From an uncultured Collinsella sp. (GTDB lineage: Bacteria > Actinomycetota > Coriobacteriia > Coriobacteriales > Coriobacteriaceae): a stretch of DNA of 36,566 nucleotides. The translations under genes and the position numbers were made by a program. The stretch's first letter is position 1. The number at the start of each line of letters is the position of its first letter. The notes below the pieces were generated by a model that had not been told where the DNA came from, ran no database searches, and was given only the letters and a program-made list of their open reading frames with translations. Location: the NCBI GenBank assembly GCA_902496645.1, contig CABVBR010000005.1, positions 1-36,566 of the forward strand. Reading direction: 5' to 3'. Below, piece by piece: positions 1 to 8,374 of this stretch.

Positions 1-1
1 A

Positions 2-124
2 GAGACGCTCATTAGAATGTCGTTCAGCGAGCACGGCAGCATCGAGCTCGCCCCCACCACCACAAAGGGGACAGGAGCCTTTGTGATGATCTTCGGCCCC
101 GGCTTTCACCATCTCGATCTATAA
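2..124 (+). CDS. 3' end of an upstream gene, possibly a sensor histidine kinase (partial)
   Basis: An open frame enters from the left edge and stops at TAA 122-124, giving about 40 residues. It contains SEHGSIELAP followed by a GTGAFVMIF stretch. This order (short His/Gly turn, beta strand, then G-T-x-F-x-I-x) resembles the last strands of a HATPase_c domain, so a histidine-kinase tail is the best guess. The last codons overlap the left arm of a palindrome at 113-165 that could end transcription. Part of the tail also overlaps a small repeat (about 61-85) that recurs inverted at 258-292, so some of the similarity may be fortuitous. The rest of the gene lies outside the window. Confidence 0.4.
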   Translation, partial: ETLIRMSFSEHGSIELAPTTTKGTGAFVMIFGPGFHHLDL

Positions 125-250
125 CATCTAGCTGCCGTTTTGGACCTCAGATGTTACAGATCGAGACGAAATGTTCAGCAGTTCCCGTTTATCTAAATCT
201 GTAACAACTACTCGGCAAATAAGGGTCTACCTGTTACAGAACGAGACAAA
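113..250. repeat. Two palindromes sharing a TGTTACAGA-CGAGAC motif
   Basis: The first palindrome has 17-bp arms at 113-129 and 149-165 with one mismatch around a 19-bp loop. The second has 9-bp arms at 198-206 and 232-240. The right arms and following bases (152-170 and 233-250) are direct repeats of each other, about 81 bp apart, differing at two positions. The first palindrome begins inside the last codons of the upstream gene, so it may act as its terminator, although no clean T-run follows. Confidence 0.6.
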
Positions 251-257
251 CCGCGGA

Positions 258-292
258 CCACCACAAAGGTGCCTGTCCCCTTCATGGTGGTT
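258..292. repeat. Short palindromic repeat containing GTGCCTGTCCCC
   Basis: A CCACCA...TGGTGG palindrome encloses CACAAAGGTGCCTGTCCCC. A related sequence lies in inverted form at about 54-85 (CACAAAGG...CCTTTGTG with GGGGACAGG). The same CCTGTCCCC core appears in the large palindrome at 34893-34958. It looks like a dispersed intergenic repeat; no protein or RNA function can be assigned. Confidence 0.45.
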
Positions 293-302
293 TTCGACAA
301 AA

Positions 303-474
303 GAAGCCGCCCCGATAGCAGAGGTGGCTTCAGGCAAGTCTATTTATTAGCGTCCCTCAAGACCCAACGAGAACGCAGAAATGTAGCCCGGGGCTTATCC
401 TTTCCCGAACGCGACCCTCGCGAAGCGCGTGAGCGAGCGGGAAAGGGTGAGCCCCGGGCGGACAATTAAGCGCG
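303..474. other. Intergenic region with two hairpins downstream of the hydratase gene
   Basis: No convincing gene is present. A small hairpin lies at about 302-330 (GAAGCCGCC paired with GGTGGCTTC). A much larger one has 22-bp arms at 386-407 and 438-459 with two mismatches, and its loop holds a further self-complementary CTCGCG/CGCGTGAG segment. The larger hairpin ends 15 bp beyond the stop codon of the minus-strand hydratase gene, a position typical of a terminator or REP-like element. There is no strong T-run on the minus strand, so termination is inferred from position only. Confidence 0.5.
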
Positions 475-2775
475 TTACTCGGCAGCGGCCTTGAACTTGT
501 TGTAGTTGATCAGGCAGCCGGCCTTGACGATGGCGCGCTCCTCTGCCGTCATATCGGCAATATAGAGCTCAATCTGCTCGACCGTGCCGCCGGCGCGCAC
601 CACGTAGGCGGCGATGCCCCTCAGATCGCCGTCGAGCGCGGCGCGGATACCCGGCACAAAGACGTAGTCGTCCACCTCAAAGTTGGGCTCAGCCTCCATC
701 TGGAAGGGCACCATGCCCCAGTTCATCACGTTGGAGCGATAGCGCTTGGTGGCGTACTCGTGGACGATGTTGGCCAGGCCGCCAATTACGCGCTGGCAGC
801 TCGCAGCCTGCTCGCGGGCGGAACCGTCACCGGGCTTCTTGGCATAGAGCATGGAGCCATACTCGGTCGCCTTGGCATCGGCCGCGACACCCGCGCTGGC
901 CAGTGCCTCAAACACGCTGGCAAGCTCGGCATCGAGTGCCGCCAGGTCGCCCGCGGCCTCGCCGGCCACGCGGCGCTTTTCCACTGCGTCGACCTCCTTG
1001 GAGCGGCCCACGTAGGCCGGGTCGCGACGGCTGAGCGTAAACTCGGCCAGACCCAGCGGGTTGGAGCGGAAGGAGCTCGTCTCGCCCGAGGGAATGAGCT
1101 CGTCGGTCGTAGTGACCGGGTCCATGATCTTGGAGCACACCTTGAGCAGGATGTCGTCGCCGAGGGGCTCCATCGCGGGCCACGGCTTGATGTTGGGGCC
1201 TTCGACCAACTCGTCAGCAGGCTCCGCCTTGCCAAAGCCCCAGTACACGCGCTTTTTATACGGCGCGTCGTCAAAGGTGTACTCGCAGGCCTCGTCCCAA
1301 GTCTCCTCGGGCAACTCGGTCGCCGGCGTCAGAACGCCACCGTTGGCAGCCGTTGCCGCAATGGAGCGGGCGTCCATCAAGGCCACGGCGCTCAGCTGGC
1401 CATTGCCCGGCTTGGAACCCTCGCGGTTGGGGAAGTTGCGCGTAGTGTGGCGGATCGAAAGGCCGTTGTTGGCGGGCGTGTCGCCGGCGCCAAAGCACGG
1501 GCCGCAGAACGCTGTGCGCACGATTGCGCCGGCCTCCATAAGGTCGTAGATATAGCCACGGCGCGTAAGCTCGAGTGCCACGGGCTGGCTCGTGGGATAG
1601 ACCGACAGCGAGAACTCGCCGCAGCCGGTGTTGGCGCCTTTGAGCACGCGGGCAGCCTGGACCACGGAATCGTAGTTGCCGCCCGAGCAACCGGCGATAA
1701 CGCCCTGCTGCACGTGCAGCTTGCCGTCGACAATCTTATCGAGCAGGCTAAAGTGCGTCTTGCCCTCGCCGATCTTGGCAGCCTCGAGTTCCACCTCGTG
1801 CAGGATGTCCTCGAGGTTCTCGTTGAGCTCGTCGATCTCAAAGCCGTTGGAAGGATGGAACGGCAGCGCGATCATGGGCTTGATGCTCGACAGGTCGACC
1901 TCGACGCAGCCGTCGTAGTAGGCGACATCGGCGGGCTTGAGCTCGCGGTAGTCGTCGCCGCGGCCGTGCATGGTCAAAAACGCGCGCGTGTCCTCGTCGG
2001 TGGCCCAGATACTCGACAGGCAGGTGGTCTCGGTGGTCATGACATCGACGCCGTTGCGGTAGTCGGTCGTCATGCTCGCGATGCCGGGGCCCACAAACTC
2101 CATGACCTTGTTCTTAACGTAGCCCTTGGCAAAGACGGCTCGGATGATGGCGAGCGCCACATCGTGCGGGCCGACACCGGGACGCGGGGCGCCCGTGAGG
2201 TAGATGGCGACGACGCCGGGATAGGCGACGTCGTAGGTGTCACGCAGCAACTGCTTTGCCAGCTCGCCGCCGCCCTCGCCCACGGCCATGGTGCCCAGGG
2301 CGCCATAGCGGGTGTGCGAGTCGGAGCCCAAGATCATCTTGCCGCAACCGGCGAAGTTCTCACGCATAAAGGAGTGGATGACGGCGATGTGCGGCGGGAC
2401 GAAGATGCCGCCGTACTTCTTGGCAGCTGAGAGGCCAAAGACGTGGTCGTCCTCGTTGATGGTGCCGCCCACGGCGCACAGCGAGTTATGGCAGTTGGTG
2501 AGCACGTAGGGCAGCGGGAACTGTTCCATGCCCGAGGCGCGCGCCGTCTGGATGATGCCGACAAAGGTGATGTCGTGGCTCGCCATGGCATCGAAACGAA
2601 TCTTGAGCGCCTCGGGGTCTCCGGACGTGTTGTGTGCCTGAAAGATCGAATACGCGATGGTGCCACGCTTGGCGTCCTCGGGCGTCTGCGTAATGCCGCG
2701 CTCGGCAGCCTCGGCCGCAGGCACGACCTCGCTGCCGCCGCGCAGGTAGATGCCGTCCTCGTACAGCTTAACCAT
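475..2775 (-). CDS. Aconitase-superfamily hydratase (YbhJ-like)
   Basis: The 766-residue product has the aconitase fold landmarks: a DSHT motif at residues 152-155, a first cluster cysteine in AGCSGG (C363), and the cysteine pair CGPC (C424, C427). These would hold a [4Fe-4S] cluster for stereospecific dehydration/hydration of a hydroxy-acid. A C-terminal swivel domain follows from about residue 600. The sequence resembles the YbhJ-type branch more than the classical citrate/isocitrate enzyme, because the usual G-S-C-T-N motif is replaced by G-C-S-G-G-N. The substrate is therefore uncertain. The start at 2775 is chosen because GGGAGA precedes this ATG by about five bases; an upstream in-frame ATG at 2820 lacks such a site. 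The gene stands alone. Assignment to the superfamily is firm; the exact reaction is not. Confidence 0.85.
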   Translation of the reverse strand: MVKLYEDGIYLRGGSEVVPAAEAAERGITQTPEDAKRGTIAYSIFQAHNTSGDPEALKIRFDAMASHDITFVGIIQTARASGMEQFPLPYVLTNCHNSLCAVGGTINEDDHVFGLSAAKKYGGIFVPPHIAVIHSFMRENFAGCGKMILGSDSHTRYGALGTMAVGEGGGELAKQLLRDTYDVAYPGVVAIYLTGAPRPGVGPHDVALAIIRAVFAKGYVKNKVMEFVGPGIASMTTDYRNGVDVMTTETTCLSSIWATDEDTRAFLTMHGRGDDYRELKPADVAYYDGCVEVDLSSIKPMIALPFHPSNGFEIDELNENLEDILHEVELEAAKIGEGKTHFSLLDKIVDGKLHVQQGVIAGCSGGNYDSVVQAARVLKGANTGCGEFSLSVYPTSQPVALELTRRGYIYDLMEAGAIVRTAFCGPCFGAGDTPANNGLSIRHTTRNFPNREGSKPGNGQLSAVALMDARSIAATAANGGVLTPATELPEETWDEACEYTFDDAPYKKRVYWGFGKAEPADELVEGPNIKPWPAMEPLGDDILLKVCSKIMDPVTTTDELIPSGETSSFRSNPLGLAEFTLSRRDPAYVGRSKEVDAVEKRRVAGEAAGDLAALDAELASVFEALASAGVAADAKATEYGSMLYAKKPGDGSAREQAASCQRVIGGLANIVHEYATKRYRSNVMNWGMVPFQMEAEPNFEVDDYVFVPGIRAALDGDLRGIAAYVVRAGGTVEQIELYIADMTAEERAIVKAGCLINYNKFKAAAE

Positions 2776-2862
2776 ACTGTCTCCCACTCTGCCCGAAAGG
2801 CTCGGGCGCATAGCATACATTCGTTCAATATCGTGCCATAGAACGGTTGCGAGTGGGTTACG

Positions 2863-2891
2863 AATCTACACGTTCACTTTATCTCGGTAAA
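2863..2891 (-). promoter_or_regulatory. Candidate promoter of the hydratase gene
   Basis: On the minus strand a TTTACC -35-like hexamer (2886-2891) is followed by exactly 17 bases and TAGATT (2863-2868). The match is moderate and the leader would be about 80 bases long. Confidence 0.3.
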
Positions 2892-2980
2892 GCATAGAAC
2901 GAGCTCAGTGTGAGCCAGCAGATTTAGTGCAAGAGTGTCCCTTTCGACTAGTCATTTAAGAACGTCCCCAATGACTACCC
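2892..2980. other. Intergenic spacer with short inverted repeat
   Basis: No gene is seen. About 2949-2978 holds an inverted pair (TAGTCATT and AATGACTA) around AAGAACGTCCCC. That core recurs as GGAACGTCCCC at the start of the long repeat beginning at 2981, so this segment may be a decayed extension of it. Confidence 0.35.
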
Positions 2981-3187
2981 AAAAGGAACGTCCCCAAGTG
3001 CCGCATCCGGGCCATGGCAACGCCGATATTTTGGCGCGGACAGCGAAAGCCCGCCAGAGCGAGCAAGGTGACGTGAAAGAGGAGGGAAGCGTACTTCGGT
3101 ACGCGACCGACGATTGAACGTCAGATTGCCGCTTAGGGGCGTTTGCAGCGTCGAGCCGTTACGCGGGTTGGTAAACCCGCGTAACTA
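2981..3187. repeat. Long dispersed repeat, copy 1, ending at the hspR stop codon
   Basis: About 207 bp starting AAAAGGAACGTCCCCAAGTG and ending in a hairpin with 12-bp arms at 3158-3169 and 3174-3185. A second copy occupies 29533-29698. Shared blocks include the first 22 bases, GGCAACGCC, CCCGCCAG-GCGAGCAAGGTG, CAGATTGCCGCT, GCGTCGAGCCGTTACGCGG-type sequence and CGCGTAACTA. Copy 1 carries about 40 extra bases with a GCGTAC-TTCG-GTACGC hairpin (3089-3104). The repeat's last three bases supply the TAG stop of hspR on the minus strand, so the hairpin lies immediately past the stop and may define the mRNA end. Confidence 0.8.
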
Positions 3188-3601
3188 CAAATCCCCGCCG
3201 GCGCCCAAAAGCTTGCGCATGACTTGCTCGGGGTTGACTGAGCCGTCGCGCGGGGCCAGGGCGGTGATCTTCTTCTGCATCTTGTACTCGTGCAGCTCGT
3301 CCTCGAGCTGGCGCACGCGGGCGCGGAGCTTCTCGTTCTCGCGGTCGCGCTCCTCGGCACGCTCCTTCATATCGAGGATGCGCACCACGCCGGCAAGGTT
3401 GATACCCTCGTCGGTCAGCTGGTTGATGAGTTCCAGACGCTCGATATCGGCACGCGAATACAGACGCGTGTTACCGCCCGAGCGCTGAGGATTCACCAGG
3501 CCCTTGGACTCGTAGACGCGCAGAGTCTGCGGGTGCATGCCGGTCAACTCGGCCGCCACGCTGATCATATACAGCGGTTTGTTCCTATTGTCCTCGGCCA
3601 T
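3185..3601 (-). CDS. hspR: HspR, MerR-family heat-shock repressor
   Basis: The 138-residue protein has a MerR-type winged helix at residues 10-75, including YMISVAAELTG, TLRVYESKGLV and the NTRLYS turn. A charged coiled coil (about 75-105) and a short tail follow. In actinobacteria HspR represses the dnaK operon and uses DnaK as co-repressor. Here it is the last gene of dnaK-grpE-dnaJ-hspR, the standard autoregulated arrangement. It starts 72 bp after dnaJ. The stop codon is provided by the end of a dispersed repeat (2981-3187), so the repeat may have replaced the native 3' end. Identity is strong from sequence and context. Confidence 0.93.
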   Translation of the reverse strand: MAEDNRNKPLYMISVAAELTGMHPQTLRVYESKGLVNPQRSGGNTRLYSRADIERLELINQLTDEGINLAGVVRILDMKERAEERDRENEKLRARVRQLEDELHEYKMQKKITALAPRDGSVNPEQVMRKLLGAGGDL

Positions 3602-3673
3602 GCTACCTGACCCCTTTCCGTCTCGTTATCGTCCACCATAAGCCCGCGAGCGTGGGCGTGCGCCACGACCGCC

Positions 3674-4639
3674 CTAGAACGTCGCCTTGTAACGGTTGAC
3701 CTTCTCGCGATAATCGCGCGTGTCGGCCTCGCGCAGCCTGGTCATGGCATCGCGTTCATCGTCGGACAGGTTCGAGGGAACCTGCACCTTGATCTCGACG
3801 AGCAGCGCACCCGTGCGGCCGCGATGCTTAACGTCGGGCGCACCCATCTCCTTAAAGCGGAACTTCTTGCCCGTCTGAGTGCCAGCGGGCACCTTCAGAC
3901 GAACCGTCGCGCCGCCGGGCGTGGGCACATCCACCGTACAGCCGAGCGCCGCCTCGTAGACCGAAATCGGCACTTCCATGGTCACATCGGCACCCTTGCG
4001 CTTAAACAGCGGATGCTCCTCCACGTGCGTGGTCACGACCAGGTCACCGCGCTCGCCGCCGGCAACGCCATACTCGCCGCGACGCTTGTAGCGTAGCTTG
4101 CCGCCGTCGACCGCACCCGCGGGCACTGAGACCGTGATGGTCTGCTGCTCGCCCGTCGAAGGAATGCGATAGGTGACTTTGTGAGTCACGCCGCGGAACG
4201 CGTCCTCGGCCGTTACGTCGACAGTCAGCGACAGGTCGCCGCCCTTGCGCGCGCGGCTGCGACCCGCGCCGGCACCGGCAGCGCCCGCAGCCCCGGCAAA
4301 GCCCGAGCCCCAATCGCTGCCCCAGGCGCCATTGCCGCTAAAGATGCTGTCGAAGATGTCGCCCCAGCCGCTGGCGCCCGCGCCGGCACCGTAGCCGCCG
4401 CCATACGCGCCGCCTGCGCCCGGCATGCCGCCAAACATGAGCATCTGGTCGTACTCTTTGCGCTTCTTCTCGTCCGAAAGCGTCTCGTAGGCCTCGCTGA
4501 TCTCCTTGAACTTGGCCTCGTCGCCGCCGGCATCGGGGTGATATTTTTGCGCGAGCTTGCGAAACGCGCTCTTGATCTCTTTGTCGGAGGCGCTCTTGGA
4601 TACGCCCAGGATGTCATAGAAGGTTTTGCCTGCAGCCAT
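3674..4639 (-). CDS. dnaJ: DnaJ/CbpA-type co-chaperone without zinc finger
   Basis: The 321-residue Hsp40 has an N-terminal J domain (residues 5-70) with the HPD tripeptide at 34-36 that stimulates DnaK ATPase. A Gly/Ala/Phe-rich linker spans about 75-135. Two C-terminal beta-sandwich substrate-binding domains follow (about 140-310), with motifs such as GDLVVTTHVEEHPLF and VDVPTPGG. The cysteine-rich zinc-finger domain of type I DnaJ is absent; no CxxCxGxG motif is seen, so this is a type II Hsp40. The start at 4639 follows GGAGAGGAG by a few bases. It is third in the dnaK operon, separated from grpE by about 107 bp holding two hairpins. Confidence 0.92.
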   Translation of the reverse strand: MAAGKTFYDILGVSKSASDKEIKSAFRKLAQKYHPDAGGDEAKFKEISEAYETLSDEKKRKEYDQMLMFGGMPGAGGAYGGGYGAGAGASGWGDIFDSIFSGNGAWGSDWGSGFAGAAGAAGAGAGRSRARKGGDLSLTVDVTAEDAFRGVTHKVTYRIPSTGEQQTITVSVPAGAVDGGKLRYKRRGEYGVAGGERGDLVVTTHVEEHPLFKRKGADVTMEVPISVYEAALGCTVDVPTPGGATVRLKVPAGTQTGKKFRFKEMGAPDVKHRGRTGALLVEIKVQVPSNLSDDERDAMTRLREADTRDYREKVNRYKATF

Positions 4640-4661
4640 CGTAGCTCCTCTCCTGTTTCAT

Positions 4662-4682
4662 CCGCCGCCCAGCGGGCGGCGG
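4662..4682. other. Hairpin in the dnaJ 5' leader
   Basis: Perfect 9-bp GC arms (4662-4670 and 4674-4682) around a three-base loop lie about 22 bp upstream of the dnaJ start, just before its Shine-Dalgarno sequence. It could be a processing barrier or influence dnaJ translation; there is no direct evidence for either. Confidence 0.45.
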
Positions 4683-4711
4683 CTCATGCTTTCATATGTC
4701 ACTAGGCCAGA

Positions 4712-4741
4712 AAGGGCCCCGGGTGTTGCCCCGGGGCCCTT
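4712..4741 (-). terminator. Intra-operon terminator-like hairpin between grpE and dnaJ
   Basis: Perfect 12-bp GC-rich arms (4712-4723 and 4730-4741) with a six-base loop begin 5 bp after the grpE stop. On the minus strand the stem is followed only by TTTCTGG, a weak T-tract. Partial termination or mRNA end protection would reduce dnaJ-hspR expression relative to dnaK-grpE. Confidence 0.55.
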
Positions 4742-4746
4742 CTCAA

Positions 4747-5589
4747 TTACTCCTCGGTGCTCTCGGCCGTATCGGCCGCAGCATCCTCGGGCGCCGCTTC
4801 GGGCTCCGGTGCGGGGCGCTTCTCGCCACCGTAGGTCACCGTCACCATCGCGGAGCGCAGGATGCGGTCCGCCATGCGGTAGCCCTTCTGGTACACATCG
4901 TTGACGGTCTCGTCGTACTGCGACGCGTCCTCGACGCGACCCACGGCCTGGTGCTCGAGCGGATCGAACGCCTCGCCCTTGGGGTCGATGGGCTCAACGC
5001 CCTCGTGCGCAAACACGTCGAGCAGCTTGGCATGCACCGCATCGACGCCGTCGACGAACTGCTTAAAGTCGTCGGAAAGCTCCTGGCTGCGGGCATGGTC
5101 GATCGCGCGCTCGATATCGTCGATCACCGGCAGCAGCGCGGTGACGAGCTTCTCGGTCGCGCGCTCGCGCTCGGCAATGCGCTCGTTGGCGGTGCGGCGA
5201 CGGAAGTTCTCCCAGTCGGCCTGCAGACGGGCGGTGCGCTCGGTGGCGTCCTTCGCCTTGTCCTCGGCGGCCTTCTGAGCCTCTGCCGCAGCATCGAGCT
5301 CGCTGCGCACGTCGGCAAGTTCCTTTTGGGCCTGCTCGAACTTGAGCTTAAAGTCGTTGTCGGCGGCTTCCTCACCGGCGCGGATAGCGGCTTCCACCAT
5401 CTCGTCCTCGGTCATCGTCGCCTCCTTGTTGGAATCCTCTACCTGGTTCTCGGCAGCCTCGGCAGCCGCGGCCTCGTTGGCCTCGGTATCGTCGACGGCC
5501 TCTACGGGAATCTTCACGTCCTTCTCCTCAGAGTCAACGGGGGCGGCGCCAGCGGCGGCCGCCTCCGTGCGAGCTTTACGGGCGGACAT
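4747..5589 (-). CDS. grpE: GrpE nucleotide-exchange factor
   Basis: The 280-residue product has a long acidic Ala/Glu-rich N-terminal extension (about 1-85), a long coiled coil (about 80-150) and a C-terminal GrpE beta-wing region. The last is marked by FDPLEHQAVGRVED and QKGYRMADRILRSAMVTV. GrpE releases ADP from DnaK. The family is usually about 170-220 residues; the extra length lies in the acidic N-terminus and a low-complexity acidic tail. The ATG lies two bases after the dnaK stop, implying translational coupling. A second ATG inside the acidic region is possible, but the dnaK-adjacent start is preferred. Confidence 0.93.
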   Translation of the reverse strand: MSARKARTEAAAAGAAPVDSEEKDVKIPVEAVDDTEANEAAAAEAAENQVEDSNKEATMTEDEMVEAAIRAGEEAADNDFKLKFEQAQKELADVRSELDAAAEAQKAAEDKAKDATERTARLQADWENFRRRTANERIAERERATEKLVTALLPVIDDIERAIDHARSQELSDDFKQFVDGVDAVHAKLLDVFAHEGVEPIDPKGEAFDPLEHQAVGRVEDASQYDETVNDVYQKGYRMADRILRSAMVTVTYGGEKRPAPEPEAAPEDAAADTAESTEE

Positions 5590-5591
5590 GA

Positions 5592-7484
<1,893 letters not shown>

Positions 7485-7589
7485 TAGAAATTCCCTCTCT
7501 CTTTTGCGTTCGCGCCGCCTCGACGGTCTGTCGCGCGGCGCTTCGGCTTGTCTTTCAGGATGTAGTGTATCCCCTTATGGGCCGGAATA

Positions 7590-7700
7590 TACAAAATCTA
7601 AGTCAATTAATATAAGATTTCTTATCTCTGAGAGTTTAGGTTCTCAAATGCGCAGGTAGATACACTGTTTGAGTTCTCGGCAGATCTATTGAGATCTATG
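7590..7700 (-). promoter_or_regulatory. dnaK promoter region with HAIR-like half-sites
   Basis: This AT-rich stretch upstream of dnaK contains several sequences close to half of the HspR-associated inverted repeat (CTTGAGT-N7-ACTCAAG). They are TTTGAGA on the minus strand (7642-7648), TTTGAGT on the plus strand (7668-7674) and ATTGAGA on the plus strand (7688-7694). No perfect HAIR element was found. Autorepression by HspR is expected from the family; the exact operator is uncertain. Confidence 0.4.
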
Positions 7701-7723
7701 TAGAGTTGACTGAGGTGCGAGCC

Positions 7724-7769
7724 TGAAGCCGTGTCCCGTTTTGGACGTGGATTACGGGATGCGATTTCC
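7724..7769. repeat. 46-bp hairpin repeat related to the 29311-29496 array
   Basis: A 46-bp imperfect hairpin with GTGTCCCGTTTT in its left half and ACGGGATGCGATTTCC in its right half. It matches in length and layout the three hairpins at 29311-29355, 29373-29418 and 29435-29480. It lies between the dnaK promoter and the ferredoxin promoter. The remaining DNA from 7770 to 7904 shows no gene. Confidence 0.5.
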
Positions 7770-7904
7770 GCAAGCACGCTCAATCGCCCTATATTTCAAG
7801 TCACCTATAGCTAACATTTGCACAGCTCAACGGCCTCACCTGCATGTTTTTTAGTAAGCCGCGGCATACTCGGCGAACGGTATGAAGATGCCGGTCAGAG
7901 GGTA

Positions 7905-7932
7905 TTGCAAACGGTCGCTCCCGTGGTATGTT
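7905..7932 (+). promoter_or_regulatory. Candidate ferredoxin promoter
   Basis: TTGCAA (7905-7910) and TATGTT (7927-7932) are separated by 16 bases, a reasonable sigma-70-type promoter. The leader to the ferredoxin start would be about 55 bases. Confidence 0.5.
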
Positions 7933-7993
7933 TTTGCCCGAATCAAACCGACGCGCATCGCCTGTAGCGTCGGTCAACAGAGAGGAAACTACC

Positions 7994-8179
7994 ATGGCTC
8001 ATCCCGTAATTGATGCCGACGAGTGCATCGCTTGTGGCGTTTGCGTCGACTCCTGCCCCGCTGGCGTTCTGGAGCTCCAGGACGTCGCTACCGTCGCTGA
8101 CGAGGATTCCTGCGTCGCCTGTGGCGCTTGCCAGGACGCTTGCCCCGCCGGCGCGATCACCGAGATCGTCGAGGAGTAA
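7994..8179 (+). CDS. 2[4Fe-4S] ferredoxin
   Basis: A 61-residue clostridial-type ferredoxin with two CxxCxxCxxxCP motifs: cysteines 11, 14, 17, 21 and 40, 43, 46, 50. It carries low-potential electrons in anaerobes, typically for pyruvate:ferredoxin oxidoreductase and hydrogenases. The ATG at 7994 is chosen because AGAGGAAA lies just upstream and the first cysteine motif follows at the family's usual distance; the frame stays open upstream but has no such site. It is a single-gene transcript, with a promoter at 7905 and a strong terminator at 8217-8259. The short acidic protein has no extra domains. Confidence 0.96.
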   Translation: MAHPVIDADECIACGVCVDSCPAGVLELQDVATVADEDSCVACGACQDACPAGAITEIVEE

Positions 8180-8216
8180 CAACTCCCCCACTTGCACACT
8201 CACAAGTACACCGTGC

Positions 8217-8259
8217 ACAAAAAGGAGGCCTCCGCATCGCCGCGGAGGCCTCCTTTTGT
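8217..8259. terminator. Bidirectional rho-independent terminator
   Basis: A near-perfect hairpin (left arm about 8217-8235, right arm 8242-8259) with T-runs at both ends ends the ferredoxin transcript and can also stop the converging nad operon. Confidence 0.9.
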
Positions 8260-8290
8260 ATACACGGGCAGCCCCCCGGATTCCTTTGGC

Positions 8291-8357
8291 AGTTGCGGTG
8301 GAATAGTTCCTGTTTTATGGCTTAGATGCCGATTTTAGGAACTATTTCACCGCAACT
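8291..8357. repeat. 67-bp palindromic repeat, copy 1
   Basis: 21-bp arms (8291-8311 and 8337-8357, one mismatch) flank a 25-bp loop. A second copy of exactly the same length lies at 33851-33917, with matching arms and a partly similar loop. This copy sits 17 bp downstream of the niaR stop codon. Confidence 0.85.
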
Positions 8358-8374
8358 TATGGGAGCGCCTAGGG

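Noticed and set aside
269..469. Possible 66-residue gene in the repeat-rich gap
   Set aside because: It spans palindromes and half of a long hairpin, lacks a ribosome site and shows no family pattern.
760..2430. Long plus-strand frame of 556 codons inside the hydratase gene
   Set aside because: It lies opposite a complete aconitase-family gene and shows no protein motif; such antisense frames are common in GC-rich DNA.
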